A stretch of DNA of 64,000 nucleotides, taken from Agrococcus jejuensis (GTDB lineage Bacteria; Actinomycetota; Actinomycetes; Actinomycetales; Microbacteriaceae). Position numbers and translations under genes: made by a program. The stretch lies in NCBI RefSeq assembly GCF_900099705.1, contig NZ_LT629695.1, positions 3,336,079-3,400,078 of the forward strand, given 5' to 3'. This document shows positions 52,554 to 63,727 of the stretch, piece by piece. Every line of letters starts with the position of its first letter. The stretch's first letter is position 1. The notes below the pieces were generated by a model that did no database searches, was not told the DNA's origin, and was given only the letters and a program-made list of their open reading frames with translations.

Positions 52554-54139
52554 GCTTCGTGCTCCACGCCACCGGCGCCGCGCAGGAGGCCATCGACCGC
52601 GTCGTGCCGCAGCTCGTGGCCGACGGCGTCGCGGGCCGCATCGCCGCGAAGGACTCGACGCTCTGGGGCGAGGCCGCCGAGGCCGAGGCATCGAAGCGCC
52701 TCGGCTGGATCGACGCCGCCTCGAACACGCGCGGCCTCGTCGACGACGTGCTCGAGCTCAAGGCCGACCTGGCGGCGAAGGGCGTCGACCGCTTCGCCCT
52801 CGCTGGCATGGGCGGCTCGTCGCTCGCGCCCGAGGTCATCACGCGCACGTTCGGCGTGCACCTCACGGTGCTCGACTCGACCGAGCCCGGCCAGGTGCTC
52901 ACGGCCCTGCGCGACGAGCTCGAGCGCACCGCGATCGTCGTCTCGTCGAAGTCGGGCTCGACGCTCGAGACCGACTCCGCGAAGCGCGTCTTCGAGCAGT
53001 GGTACCGCGAGGCGGGCATCGACCCGACCGAGCGCATCATCGTCGTGACCGACCCGGGCAGCCCGCTCGACGGCGCCGCGCGCGCGGCGGGCTACCGCGT
53101 CTTCAACGCCGACCCGAACGTCGGTGGCCGCTACTCGGCGCTCACGGCCTTCGGCATCGTCCCGTCGGCCCTCGCGGGCGTCGACGTCGCCGAGCTGCTC
53201 GACGAGGCGGAGGCGGCCCTGCCGCTCGTCTCGGAGGACGACGAGTCGAACCCGGGCCTCCAGCTCGGCGCCGTGCTCGCCGGCACGAAGCCGCTCAAGG
53301 ACTACATCGGGATCGTCGCCGACGGCACGCACATCGTCGGCTTCGCCGACTGGGCCGAGCAGCTCATCGCCGAGTCGACGGGCAAGCAGGGCACGGGCGT
53401 GCTGCCCGTGGTGCTCGACGTCGACGCAGCCGAGCTCGGCGAGGACCTCGCCGACCTGCAGGTCATCCGCGTCGTCGGCTCGCGCGCCGAGGCGCGCGAG
53501 GTCGCTGCCGGCGAGGTCGAGGTCGCCGGCACGCTCGGCGCCCAGCTGCTGGTGTGGGAGTTCGCGACGGCCGTCGCCGGACGCCTGCTCGGCATCGACC
53601 CGTTCGACCAGCCCGACGTCGAGTCGGCCAAGGACGCCGCGCGAGGCCTGCTGGAGGACCTCGCTCCCCCGGCGCCCGCGACGGTCGTCGACGGCTCGAT
53701 CGAGCTGCGCGGCTCCGTCTCGGGCGACACGCTCGAGTCGTCGCTCGACGCGCTGCTCGCCGCGATCCCCGCCGACGGCTACCTCGCGGTGCACACGTAC
53801 CTCGACCGCCTCGGCGAGGAGCGATTCGCGACGCTCCGCGACCTGCTCGCGGCACGCACGCAGCGCCCCGTCACGTTCGGCTGGGGTCCGCGCTTCCTGC
53901 ACTCGACCGGCCAGTACCACAAGGGCGGCAAGCCCGTGGGCGTGTTCCTGCAGATCCTCGGCACCCCCGCCGAGGACCTCGAGATCCCCGAGCGCCCGTT
54001 CACGTTCGGCCAGCTGCTGCAGGCGCAGGCTGGCGGCGACGCCGCCGTGCTCGCGGGCCACGACCGCCCCGTGCTCACGCTGACGCTGACCGACCTCGAC
54101 GACGGGTACCGCCGCCTGGCCACCGCAGCCGCCGCATGA
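52550..54139 (+). CDS. pgi: Glucose-6-phosphate isomerase
   Basis: This 529-residue enzyme has sugar-phosphate-binding [59 protein letters not shown] (Glu/Arg region) and the C-terminal [20 protein letters not shown] with catalytic His/Lys. It interconverts glucose-6-phosphate and fructose-6-phosphate and here is placed between tal and zwf, linking glycolysis to the pentose-phosphate branch. It overlaps both neighbours by 4 nt (ATGA). Confidence 0.94.
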   Translation: MSFVLHATGAAQEAIDRVVPQLVADGVAGRIAAKDSTLWGEAAEAEASKRLGWIDAASNTRGLVDDVLELKADLAAKGVDRFALAGMGGSSLAPEVITRTFGVHLTVLDSTEPGQVLTALRDELERTAIVVSSKSGSTLETDSAKRVFEQWYREAGIDPTERIIVVTDPGSPLDGAARAAGYRVFNADPNVGGRYSALTAFGIVPSALAGVDVAELLDEAEAALPLVSEDDESNPGLQLGAVLAGTKPLKDYIGIVADGTHIVGFADWAEQLIAESTGKQGTGVLPVVLDVDAAELGEDLADLQVIRVVGSRAEAREVAAGEVEVAGTLGAQLLVWEFATAVAGRLLGIDPFDQPDVESAKDAARGLLEDLAPPAPATVVDGSIELRGSVSGDTLESSLDALLAAIPADGYLAVHTYLDRLGEERFATLRDLLAARTQRPVTFGWGPRFLHSTGQYHKGGKPVGVFLQILGTPAEDLEIPERPFTFGQLLQAQAGGDAAVLAGHDRPVLTLTLTDLDDGYRRLATAAAA

Positions 54140-55671
54140 GCGCTCCGGCGGGCTGGTCGAATCCGCTGCGCGACGCGTCGGACCTCCGTCTGACGCGCAT
54201 CCCCGAGCCGAACGCGCTCGTGCTGTTCGGCGTCACGGGCGACCTCGCGCAGAAGAAGCTGCTGCCGGCGATCTACGACCTCGCCAACCGCGGCCTGCTG
54301 CCGCCCGGCTTCTCGCTCGTCGGCTACGGCCGTCGCGAGTGGGATGCCGAGGCGTTCCGCGGCGTCGTCGAGAAGGCCGTGCGCGCCCACGCGCGCACGC
54401 CCTTCCGCGAGGACGTGTTCGCGCAGCTCGCCGAGGGCTTCCGCTTCGTGCAGGGAGACTTCGACGACGACGCGGCGTTCGACCGGCTCGCCGAGACGCT
54501 CCGCGAGCTCGACGACGCGCGCGGCACCATGGGCAACTACGCCTTCTACCTGTCGATCCCGCCCGGGCAGTTCCCGGTCGTGACGCAGCAGCTGAAGCGC
54601 TCGGGCGTCGCGACGAGCGACGAGTCGTGGCGCCGCGTCGTCATCGAGAAGCCGTTCGGCCACGACCTCGCCTCGGCGAGGGACCTCGCGTCGGTCGTCG
54701 ACTCGGTCTTCCCGCCCGACAGCGTGTTCCGCATCGACCACTACCTCGGCAAGGAGACGGTCCAGAACATCCTCGCCCTCAGGTTCGCGAACAACCTGTG
54801 GGAGCCGATCTGGAACGCCAACTACATCGACCACGTGCAGATCACGATGGCCGAGGACATCGGCGTGGGTGGCCGTGCGGGCTACTACGACGGCATCGGC
54901 GCCGCGCGCGACGTCATCCAGAACCACCTGCTGCAGCTCTTCGCCCTCACGGCGATGGAGGAGCCGGTGTCGTTCGACGCCGTCGACCTGCGCACCGAGA
55001 AGGAGAAGGTGCTCTCGGCCGCCCGCATCCCGGGCGACCTGGACGCCTCGACCGCACGCGGCCAGTACGCGGGCGGCTGGCAGGGCGGCACGCAGGTGAC
55101 GGGCTTCCTCGACGAGGACGGCATGGCAGAGGACTCGGCCACCGAGACCTACGCCGCCATCACGCTCGAGGTCGACAACCGCCGCTGGGCGGGCGTGCCC
55201 TTCTACCTGCGCGCCGGCAAGCGCCTCGGCCGACGCGTCACCGAGATCGCGATCGTCTTCAAGCGCGCGTCGCAGTACCTGTTCCCCGAGACGGCGACGC
55301 AGTCGATGGGCGAGAACGCCCTCGTCATCCGCGTGCAGCCCGACGAGGGCACCTCGCTGCGCTTCGGCTCGAAGGTGCCGGGATCCGGCATGCACGTGCG
55401 CGACGTCACGATGGACTTCGGCTACGGCCACGCGTTCACCGAGGAGTCGCCCGAGGCGTACGAGCGCCTCATCCTCGACGTGCTGCTCGGCGACCCGCCC
55501 CTGTTCCCGCAGGCGCGCGAGGTCGAGCTGTCGTGGGCGATCCTCGACCCCGTCGAGGAGCACTGGGCCGCCGTCGGCAGCCCGCTCGAGCAGTACGCAC
55601 CGGGCTCCTGGGGGCCCGCGAGCGCCGACGCCATGCTGCGTCGCACCAACAGGCATTGGAGGCGCCCGTGA
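54136..55671 (+). CDS. zwf: Glucose-6-phosphate 1-dehydrogenase
   Basis: This 511-residue NADP-dependent enzyme has nucleotide-binding LVLFGVTGDLAQKKLLPAIYDL and catalytic VFRIDHYLGKETVQNILALRFAN with the active-site His and Lys. LSIPPGQFPVV and VIEKPFGHDL are conserved segments. It catalyses the first step of the oxidative branch and is the main NADPH source. It overlaps pgi and opcA by 4 nt each, and OpcA is its assembly or activation partner in corynebacteria. Confidence 0.97.
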   Translation: MSAPAGWSNPLRDASDLRLTRIPEPNALVLFGVTGDLAQKKLLPAIYDLANRGLLPPGFSLVGYGRREWDAEAFRGVVEKAVRAHARTPFREDVFAQLAEGFRFVQGDFDDDAAFDRLAETLRELDDARGTMGNYAFYLSIPPGQFPVVTQQLKRSGVATSDESWRRVVIEKPFGHDLASARDLASVVDSVFPPDSVFRIDHYLGKETVQNILALRFANNLWEPIWNANYIDHVQITMAEDIGVGGRAGYYDGIGAARDVIQNHLLQLFALTAMEEPVSFDAVDLRTEKEKVLSAARIPGDLDASTARGQYAGGWQGGTQVTGFLDEDGMAEDSATETYAAITLEVDNRRWAGVPFYLRAGKRLGRRVTEIAIVFKRASQYLFPETATQSMGENALVIRVQPDEGTSLRFGSKVPGSGMHVRDVTMDFGYGHAFTEESPEAYERLILDVLLGDPPLFPQAREVELSWAILDPVEEHWAAVGSPLEQYAPGSWGPASADAMLRRTNRHWRRP

Positions 55672-56645
55672 TCGTCACGCTCGAGGGCACGACGACGAGC
55701 GCGATCCAGCGCCGACTCATCGAGATCCGCGAGGAGGGCGGCGTGCTCGCCCTCGGGCGCGTGCTCACGCTCGTCATCCACACGCATCTCGGCGAGGAGG
55801 AGGACGCGATCGCGGCCGCCAACGAGGCGAGCCGCGAGCACCCCATGCGCGTGCTCGTCGTGTCGCGGTCGATCGACGAGATCGCCGCGACCGAGGAGCC
55901 GCGCCTCGACGCCGAGATCCGCGTCGGCGGCGACGCCGGCGCCAGCGAGGTCGTGCTGCTGCAGTGCTACGGCGAGGTCGGCGCGCACCTCATCGGCGTC
56001 GTGCAGGGCCTCCTGCTGCCCGATGCGCCCGTCGTCGCGTGGTGGCCGCACCGCATGCCCGAGCACCCCGCATCCGCGCAGCTCGGCGCGCTCGCGCAGC
56101 GCCGCATCACCGACTCGGCACGCCAGGAGGACCCCCGCACGGTGCTCCGCGGCCTCGCCGAGGGCTACGAGCCCGGCGACACGGACCTCGCGTGGACGCG
56201 CGTCACGAACTGGCGCGCCCAGCTCGCGGCCGTGCTCGACCAGCCGCCGTACGAGCCCGTGATCCACGCGCGCGTCACCGGCGCGCTGCGCAGCCCGTCG
56301 GTGCACCTCATGGCGGCCTGGCTGCGCCTGCGCCTCGGCGTCGACGTCGACGTGTCGTCGCGCGCCGACGGCCCGCTCGGCTCGAGCGGCCTGTCGTCGG
56401 TCACGCTCACGCGGGCGTCGGGCGACGCGACGCTCACGCGCATCCGTCCGTCGACGGGTCTGCTGCAGATCCCCGGCCAGCCCGACCACGAGGTCGCGTT
56501 GTCGCACCGGCAGCTGCGCGACCAGCTCGCGGAGGAGCTGCGCAGGCTCGACCCCGACGAGATGTACCACCAGGTGCTCGAGGCGATCCGCATCTCGGGC
56601 ACGGCGGGCACGAGCGTGCCCGCGCCCGAGGGAGGCAGCCGATGA
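55668..56645 (+). CDS. opcA: OpcA, glucose-6-phosphate dehydrogenase assembly protein
   Basis: This 325-residue actinobacterial/cyanobacterial OpcA has VLALGRVLTLVIHTHLGEEEDAIAAANEASREHPMRVLVVSR, LLQCYGEVGAHLIGVVQGLLLPDAPVVAWWPHRMPEHPASAQLGALAQRRITDSARQ and a C-terminal GALRSPSVHLMAAWLRLRLGVDV block. It is needed for full Zwf activity in Corynebacterium. The GTG overlaps the zwf stop (GTGA) and the stop overlaps pgl (ATGA). Confidence 0.95.
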   Translation: MIVTLEGTTTSAIQRRLIEIREEGGVLALGRVLTLVIHTHLGEEEDAIAAANEASREHPMRVLVVSRSIDEIAATEEPRLDAEIRVGGDAGASEVVLLQCYGEVGAHLIGVVQGLLLPDAPVVAWWPHRMPEHPASAQLGALAQRRITDSARQEDPRTVLRGLAEGYEPGDTDLAWTRVTNWRAQLAAVLDQPPYEPVIHARVTGALRSPSVHLMAAWLRLRLGVDVDVSSRADGPLGSSGLSSVTLTRASGDATLTRIRPSTGLLQIPGQPDHEVALSHRQLRDQLAEELRRLDPDEMYHQVLEAIRISGTAGTSVPAPEGGSR

Positions 56646-57361
56646 GTCGCGAGCTCGTGATCCACGCCGACCGCGCCGCGCTCGTCGCCGAGACCGCCGA
56701 CCGCTTCGCGGCGACGATCACGGCGGTGCTCGCCGAGCAGGACGAGTGCCACGTCGCCCTCACGGGCGGCTCCGTCGGCATCGAGCTGCTCGCCGCGCTG
56801 CGCGGTCGCGCGCTCGACTGGGCGCGCATCCACTGCTGGTGGGGCGACGAGCGCTTCGTCGCCGCCGCCGACGGCGACCGCAACGCGCTGCAGGCGCGCG
56901 AGGCGCTGCTCGACCACGTCGACATCCCCGCGGCGAACGTGCATGAGCTGCCCGCATCCGATGCGGGGCTCGACCTCGACGCCGCGGCGATCGCTGCGAC
57001 GGCCGAGCTCGGCGATCGCGTGCTCGACCTCGTGCTGCTGGGCATGGGACCCGACGCGCACGTCGCGTCGCTCTTCCCCGGCCACGACGGCACCGACGTC
57101 GAGGGGGCGGGCGTCATCGCCGTGCGCGACTCCCCCAAGCCGCCGCCCGAGCGCCTGAGCCTCACGTTCGACGCGCTCAACCGCGCCCCGCGCGTGTGGC
57201 TCGTCGTCGCGGGCGACGACAAGGCGTCGGCCCTCGCCCTCGCCATGTCGACGGCCGACCGGCACGAGGTGCCCGCAGCGGGCGTGCACGGCACGCGCGA
57301 GACGCGCTACCTCGTCGACCGCGCCGCGGCGTCGCTGCTCCCCGACGGCATGCTCGACTGA
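56642..57361 (+). CDS. pgl: 6-phosphogluconolactonase
   Basis: This 239-residue NagB/DevB-fold enzyme has HVALTGGSVGIELLAALRG, the DERFVAAADGDRNALQAREALLDHV stretch (WWGDERFV), LVLLGMGPDAHVASLFPGHDG and SLTFDALNRAPRVWLVVAGDDKASALALAM. It hydrolyses 6-phosphogluconolactone, the product of Zwf. It is the last gene of the operon, and a perfect 19-bp hairpin follows. The 6-phosphogluconate dehydrogenase gene is not in the cluster. Confidence 0.95.
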   Translation: MSRELVIHADRAALVAETADRFAATITAVLAEQDECHVALTGGSVGIELLAALRGRALDWARIHCWWGDERFVAAADGDRNALQAREALLDHVDIPAANVHELPASDAGLDLDAAAIAATAELGDRVLDLVLLGMGPDAHVASLFPGHDGTDVEGAGVIAVRDSPKPPPERLSLTFDALNRAPRVWLVVAGDDKASALALAMSTADRHEVPAAGVHGTRETRYLVDRAAASLLPDGMLD

Positions 57362-57379
57362 GCACCGTCCATCCGGACA

Positions 57380-57420
57380 CGACGAAGGCCCCGCATCCAG
57401 CGGATGCGGGGCCTTCGTCG
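57380..57420. terminator. Bidirectional terminator between pgl and rbpA
   Basis: CGACGAAGGCCCCGCATCC is mirrored by GGATGCGGGGCCTTCGTCG across AGC, a perfect 19-bp stem between convergent operons. It is the longest perfect terminator stem in the window. Confidence 0.9.
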
Positions 57421-57436
57421 TTGCGCGTGACGCGGG

Positions 57437-57796
57437 TCAGGAAGCCTGACCGCGGCGGGCGCGCAGCTTCTGCAGCGCCTCCTCGAGCAGCTGCTCCGCC
57501 TCCTCGGGCGTGCGGCGCTCCTTCACGTACGCGAGGTGCGTCTTGTAGGGCTCGGCCTTCGAGACCTGCGGGGGTGCATCCTTGTCGCGGCCGGCGGGCA
57601 GACCCGTCGACGGCGAGTCGATGACCTCGGGGATCTCGTCCTCGGGCAGGTCGGCCGCGAAGTAGCGCACCGTCTCGTTGCCCGCGGCGTCCCAGTAGGA
57701 CACCGCCACGCGCTCGGCGTGGAAGCCGCGGTCCTGCTCGCCCATGGGGCCCGCGCCGACGCGCGAGCCGCGGATGGCGCTGCCGCCGGAGGCCAT
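57437..57796 (-). CDS. rbpA: RNA polymerase-binding protein RbpA
   Basis: This 119-residue actinobacterial transcription factor has the N-terminal tail ASGGSAIRGSRVGAGPMGEQDRGFHAERVAVSYWDAAGNETVRYFAADLPEDEIPEVIDSPSTGLPAGRD, the core domain, and the sigma-interaction helix THLAYVKERRTPEEAEQLLEEALQKLRARR. RbpA stabilises the open complex with housekeeping sigma. It overlaps secG by 1 nt (TGATG) and ends the operon at the shared terminator. Confidence 0.95.
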   Translation of the reverse strand: MASGGSAIRGSRVGAGPMGEQDRGFHAERVAVSYWDAAGNETVRYFAADLPEDEIPEVIDSPSTGLPAGRDKDAPPQVSKAEPYKTHLAYVKERRTPEEAEQLLEEALQKLRARRGQAS

Positions 57797-58047
57797 CAGC
57801 CGGCTCCGTTGAAGCGCGTGATGACGCCGAGCACCGTGATCGACGTGATCCAGGTGAGCACGAACGTCACCGTCAGGATGTTCAGGTTGCGCTCGGCGAC
57901 GCCCGACGAGCCCATCGACGACGAGATGCCGCCGCCGAACATGTCGGACAGGCCGCCACCGCGGCCCTTGTGCAGCAGGATGAGCAGCGTCAGCAGCACC
58001 GACGTGATGCCGAGGATCACCTGCATGATGATCTGGAGGATCTCCAC
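57796..58047 (-). CDS. secG: SecG, preprotein translocase subunit
   Basis: This 83-residue SecG has two membrane helices (ILQIIMQVILGITSVLLTLLILLH and LNILTVTFVLTWITSITVLGVI) with the glycine-rich loop KGRGGGLSDMFGGGISSSMGSSG between them. It assists SecYE. The GTG at 58047 is preferred because GAGAGG ends 5 nt upstream; a GTG two codons earlier would overlap that site. A TAGACT box (minus strand, 58082-58087) is a possible promoter separating it from tpiA. Confidence 0.93.
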   Translation of the reverse strand: MEILQIIMQVILGITSVLLTLLILLHKGRGGGLSDMFGGGISSSMGSSGVAERNLNILTVTFVLTWITSITVLGVITRFNGAG

Positions 58048-58094
58048 GTTCACCTCTCGTGGGAAGTCTGGACGATCGGTCAGTCTACCGCAGT

Positions 58095-58112
58095 GCCGGG
58101 GTCTCCCCCGGC
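58095..58112 (-). terminator. Short hairpin after tpiA
   Basis: GCCGGGG and CCCCGGC form a 7-bp stem around TCTC, 14 nt past the tpiA stop and just upstream of the secG promoter. There is no U-tract, so it is a weak terminator candidate. Confidence 0.45.
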
Positions 58113-58125
58113 GCCGCGGCGCGCG

Positions 58126-58908
58126 TCACGTGCCGACGTGATGCGTGAAGCGACTGATGGCGGCGAACTCGACCGGGTCGAGGCTCGCACCGCCGACGAG
58201 CGCGCCGTCGACGTCGGGCTGGCGCATGAAGCCTGCGATGTTCGCCGACTTCACCGAGCCGCCGTAGAGGATGCGCGTCGACTCGGCTGCCTCGGCGCCG
58301 CGGACGTCGGCGATGGCGGCGCGGATCGCGGCGCACACCTCCTGCGCCTGCTCCGCCGTCGCGGCCTGGCCGGAGCCGATGGCCCACACGGGCTCGTACG
58401 CGACGACGACGTCGCCTGCGGGCAGGTCGGCGAGGATCGTGCGGATCTGCTGCACCGGCACCGCGGAGGCGCCGTGCTGCTCGAGGTCCTCGGCCGTCTC
58501 GCCGATGCAGATGACCGGCGTCACCCCGTGGCGCAGCGCTGCAGCCGACTTGCGGCCGATGAGCTCGTCGGTCTCGCCGTGGATCTGGCGACGCTCCGAG
58601 TGGCCCACGAGCACGTACTGGCAGTCGAGACGCGCGAGGAACACGGGGCTGATCTCGCCCGTGTACGCGCCGGAGTCGTGCTCGGACACGTCCTGGCCGC
58701 CGTAGGCCAGATCGAAGCGCTCGGCCGCGACGAGCGACTGCACGCTGCGCAGGTCGGTGAAGGGCGGGAAGACCGCGACCTCCGCGTCCTTCGTGTCGTG
58801 CTTCGCGTCCTGCAGCGTCCAGGCGAGCTTCTGCACCACCCGGATCGCGTCCAGGTGGTCGAGGTTCATCTTCCAGTTGCCTGCGATGAGCGGGGTACGG
58901 GTCACCAT
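58126..58908 (-). CDS. tpiA: Triosephosphate isomerase
   Basis: This 260-residue TIM-barrel enzyme has the N-terminal [16 protein letters not shown] (Asn/Lys), catalytic His in [21 protein letters not shown], catalytic Glu in [17 protein letters not shown], and phosphate loops [12 protein letters not shown] and [13 protein letters not shown]. It interconverts dihydroxyacetone phosphate and glyceraldehyde-3-phosphate. The ATG overlaps the pgk stop by 7 nt, so it is translated with pgk. Confidence 0.96.
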   Translation of the reverse strand: MVTRTPLIAGNWKMNLDHLDAIRVVQKLAWTLQDAKHDTKDAEVAVFPPFTDLRSVQSLVAAERFDLAYGGQDVSEHDSGAYTGEISPVFLARLDCQYVLVGHSERRQIHGETDELIGRKSAAALRHGVTPVICIGETAEDLEQHGASAVPVQQIRTILADLPAGDVVVAYEPVWAIGSGQAATAEQAQEVCAAIRAAIADVRGAEAAESTRILYGGSVKSANIAGFMRQPDVDGALVGGASLDPVEFAAISRFTHHVGT

Positions 58909-60112
58909 CCGAGTGCCTCCAGTCCTGGCAGCCGCTTGCCCTCGAGGAACTCGAGGCTCGCACCGCCGCCGGTCGAGATGTGGTCGAAGTCGGAGTCTGC
59001 GAAGCCGAGCCTGCGCACCGCGGCCGCGGAATCCCCGCCGCCGACGACTCCGAGGCCATCGACCTCGGTGAGCGCCTGCGCGACGGCCTTCGTGCCCGCT
59101 GCGAACGCCGGCATCTCGAACACGCCCATCGGGCCGTTCCAGAACACCGTGCGGGATGCCGCGATGCGGGCGGCGAAGTCTGCGGCCGTGGTCGGGCCGA
59201 TGTCGAGGCCGATGCCGGCGGCGCCGAAGGCGCTCGACTCGATGGCGGAGGCTTCGACGGTCTCGTGCGCGGCGTCGGCGTCGAACGCCTCCGCGACGAC
59301 GACGTCCGTCGGCAGCACGATCTCGACGCCGGAGGCCTCGGCCTGGTGGAGGTAGCCGCGCACGGTCTCGAGCTGGTCGACCTCGAGCAGGCTCTTGCCG
59401 ACGCCGTGGCCCTGGGCCGCGAGGAACGTGAAGAGCATGCCGCCACCGACGAGCAGCTGGTCGACGCGCGGCAGCAGGTGCTCGATCACGCCGAGCTTGT
59501 CGGAGACCTTCGAGCCGCCGAGCACGACCGTGTACGTGTGCTCGGGCGACTCGGTGAGGCGCGACAGCACGTCGAGCTCGCCCGCGACGAGGAGGCCGGC
59601 GGCGCTCGGCACGAGGCTCGCGACCTCGTAGACGCTCGCCTGCTTCCGGTGCACGACGCCGAAGCCGTCGGACACGAACGCGTCCGCGCCGTCGACGAGC
59701 TGCGCGGCGAAGGCCGCGCGTTCGGCCTCGTCCTTGCTCGTCTCCCGCGCGTCGAAGCGCAGGTTCTCGAGCAGCACGATGCCGCCGTCGGTCAGCGCGG
59801 CGCGCTTGGCGGCCGCATCCTCGCCGACGGTGTCGGTCGCGAACGCGACCGGGGTGCCGAGCAGCTCGCCGAGCCGCTCGGCGACCGGCGCCAGCGAGAA
59901 CGCCGGGTTCGGCGAGCCGTCCGGACGCCCGAGGTGGGACATCGCCACGACCTTCGCGCCGGCATCCAGCAGATGGCGCAGCGTCGGCACGGAGGCCGCG
60001 ATGCGGCCCTCGTCGCCGATGACGCCGTCCTTCAGCGGCACGTTGAGGTCGCACCGCACCAGCACGGTGCGGCCGGCGAGGTCCCCGAGGGACTCGAGCG
60101 TCCGGACCGGCA

Positions 60113-60113
<1 letters not shown>
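58902..60113 (-). CDS. pgk: Phosphoglycerate kinase
   Basis: This 403-residue enzyme has the N-terminal [46 protein letters not shown] and [14 protein letters not shown], then [18 protein letters not shown], and the C-terminal [26 protein letters not shown] and [18 protein letters not shown] loop. It transfers phosphate from 1,3-bisphosphoglycerate to ADP. One nucleotide of its ATG overlaps the gap stop. The gene is intact, unlike gap immediately upstream. Confidence 0.96.
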
Positions 60114-61809
<1,696 letters not shown>

Positions 61810-61905
61810 GCGTGTCTCCTTCGATCGTCGATGGGCATTCGCGTACGTCTCGTACAGCGATCCTAGTCGCGCGGATGTTCCCGCGACGGGGCCTTGAGAT
61901 GCGGC

Positions 61906-62866
61906 TCAGTCGAGCTCGGGGACGCGCCTCGGTGTCGGGGATGCCCCGATCCTCGGCCGTCTTGTCGGCGAGCGCGAGCAGGCGACGGATGCGGCCGGCG
62001 ACGGCGTCCTTCGTCATCGGCGGGTCGGCGCGACGACCGAGGTCGTCGAGCGACGCGTCGCGGTGGTCGAGACGCAGGCGACCCGCGTACGCGAGGTGCT
62101 CGGGCGTCTCGTCGCCCAGGATCTCGAGGGCGCGCTCGACGCGCGCGCACGCCGCGACCGCCGCCTGCGCGCTGCGGCGCAGGTTCGCGTCGTCGAAGTT
62201 GACGAGGCGGTTCGCGTTCGCGCGCACCTCGCGCTGCTGGCGCAGCTGCATCCACGACTCGACGGTGTCGCTCGCGCCCATGGCGGAGAGCAGGCGCGAG
62301 ATCGGCTCGGTGTCGCGCACGATGACGCGGTGCACGCCGCGCACCTCGCGCGACTTCGCGGGCACGCCGAGGCGCTGCGCGCGCCGACGATGGCCATGGC
62401 CGCCTCGCTGCCCGGGCTCGCGATCTCGAGCGCCGCCGATCGGCCGGGGTCGGTGAGCGAGCCGTGCGCGAGGAACGCGCCGCGCCACACGGCGGCGAGG
62501 TCCTCGAGCGAGCCCGTCGTGAGGCGGTTCGGCAGGCCGCGCACCGGGCGACGGCGAGCGTCGAGCAGGCCCGTCTGCCGGGCGAGCGTCTCGCCCTGCG
62601 CCACGACGCGCACGAGGTACGCGCGCTGGCGCGAGCCGCCCGAGATCACCGCGATCTCGGCACGCACCCCGTAGAGGTCGAGCAGGTCGCGTCCCAGGCG
62701 GCGCGCGATGGCGGCGGACTCGACCTCTCTCCACCGCCACGCGGCCGGAGATGACGTGGAGCCCGCCCGAGAAGCGCAGCAGGGAGGCGACCTCCGCTGC
62801 TCGCGCTTGCGGTCGCTGCACGCGCACGCGTGCGAGCTCCTCCTTGACGTCGTGCGTCAGGGTCAC
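61906..62866 (-). pseudogene. whiA: WhiA sporulation/cell-division regulator with three frame breaks
   Basis: A complete WhiA can be read only by changing frame three times. The segments are: [85 protein letters not shown] to [32 protein letters not shown]; then [42 protein letters not shown] to LADKTAEDRGIPDTEA. Breaks fall near 62726-62732, 62376-62384 and 61921-61927. The LAGLIDADG-like and C-terminal HTH parts ([21 protein letters not shown]) are both present. The GTG start follows the rapZ stop by 1 nt. Sequence errors are the likely cause. Confidence 0.85.
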
Positions 62867-62867
62867 G

Positions 62868-63727
62868 TCACTCCCTTCCCAGGTCTCGGTGCTGCACCGT
62901 CACCGACACGCCGGAGTCGGCGAGGCGGGCGGCGAGATGCTCGGACATCGCCACGGAGCGGTGCTTGCCGCCCGTGCATCCGATGCCGAGCACGGCGTAT
63001 CGCTTGTTCTCGCGGGCGTAGCCGGCCAGGACCGGCCGGAGCGCCTCGAGGTACGCGTCGGCGAACTCCGACGCGCCCTCCTGCGCGAGCACGTAGTCAC
63101 GGACCGCCTCGTCGAGGCCCGTGTGCGACTTGAGCTCCGGCTGCCAGAACGGGTTCGGCAGGAAGCGCATGTCGGCGATGAGGTCGGCGTCCGGCGGCGT
63201 GCCGTACTTGAAGCCGAAGGAGAGCACGGTCAGGCGCACCTGATCCTCGCGGTCGCGCGAGAAGCGATCGCGCACGCGGTTCGTGAGCTCGTGGACGTTG
63301 ATGTCGCTCGTGTCGAGCAGCACGTCGGCGACGTCGCGGATGCCCGAGAGGCGCGCGCGCTCGGTGCGGATGCCGTCGAGGATCGTGCCGTCCCCTGCAG
63401 CGGATGCGGGCGGCGCACGGCCTCGAAGCGGCGCACGAGCGTCGCGTCGGAGGCCTCGAGGTACACGACCGTGATCGGCATCTCGGTGCGGAGCGTCTCG
63501 ATGAGGCGCATGGCGTCGTCGAAGAGCACGCCACCGCGCACGTCGACGACGATCGCGAGGCGCTGCAGCTGCTCGGACGCGGCGGGCACGAGATCGACGA
63601 GCTGGCGCAGCATGACGGGCGGCAGGTTGTCGACCACGTAGTAGCCGAGATCCTCGAGTGCGTTCGCGACAGTGGATCGACCAGCACCCGACATGCCGGT
63701 GATGATGAGCACCTCGCGCGCAGTCAC
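62868..63727 (-). pseudogene. rapZ: RapZ (YvcJ) nucleotide-binding adapter, interrupted by a frameshift
   Basis: The N-terminal frame reads EVLIITGMSGAGRSTVANALEDLGYYVVDNLPP (Walker A) to LVRRFEAVRRPHPLQG. The C-terminal frame continues DGTILDGIRTERARLSGIRDVADVLLDTSDINVHEL to FKYGTPPDADLIADMRFLPNPFW and GIGCTGGKHRSVAMSEHLA. The break is in a run of four Gs on the minus strand (63392-63395); a fifth G would restore a 286-residue protein, the usual length. RapZ binds nucleotides and, in E. coli, controls small RNA decay. Its GTG overlaps the uvrC stop by 4 nt. Confidence 0.88.
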
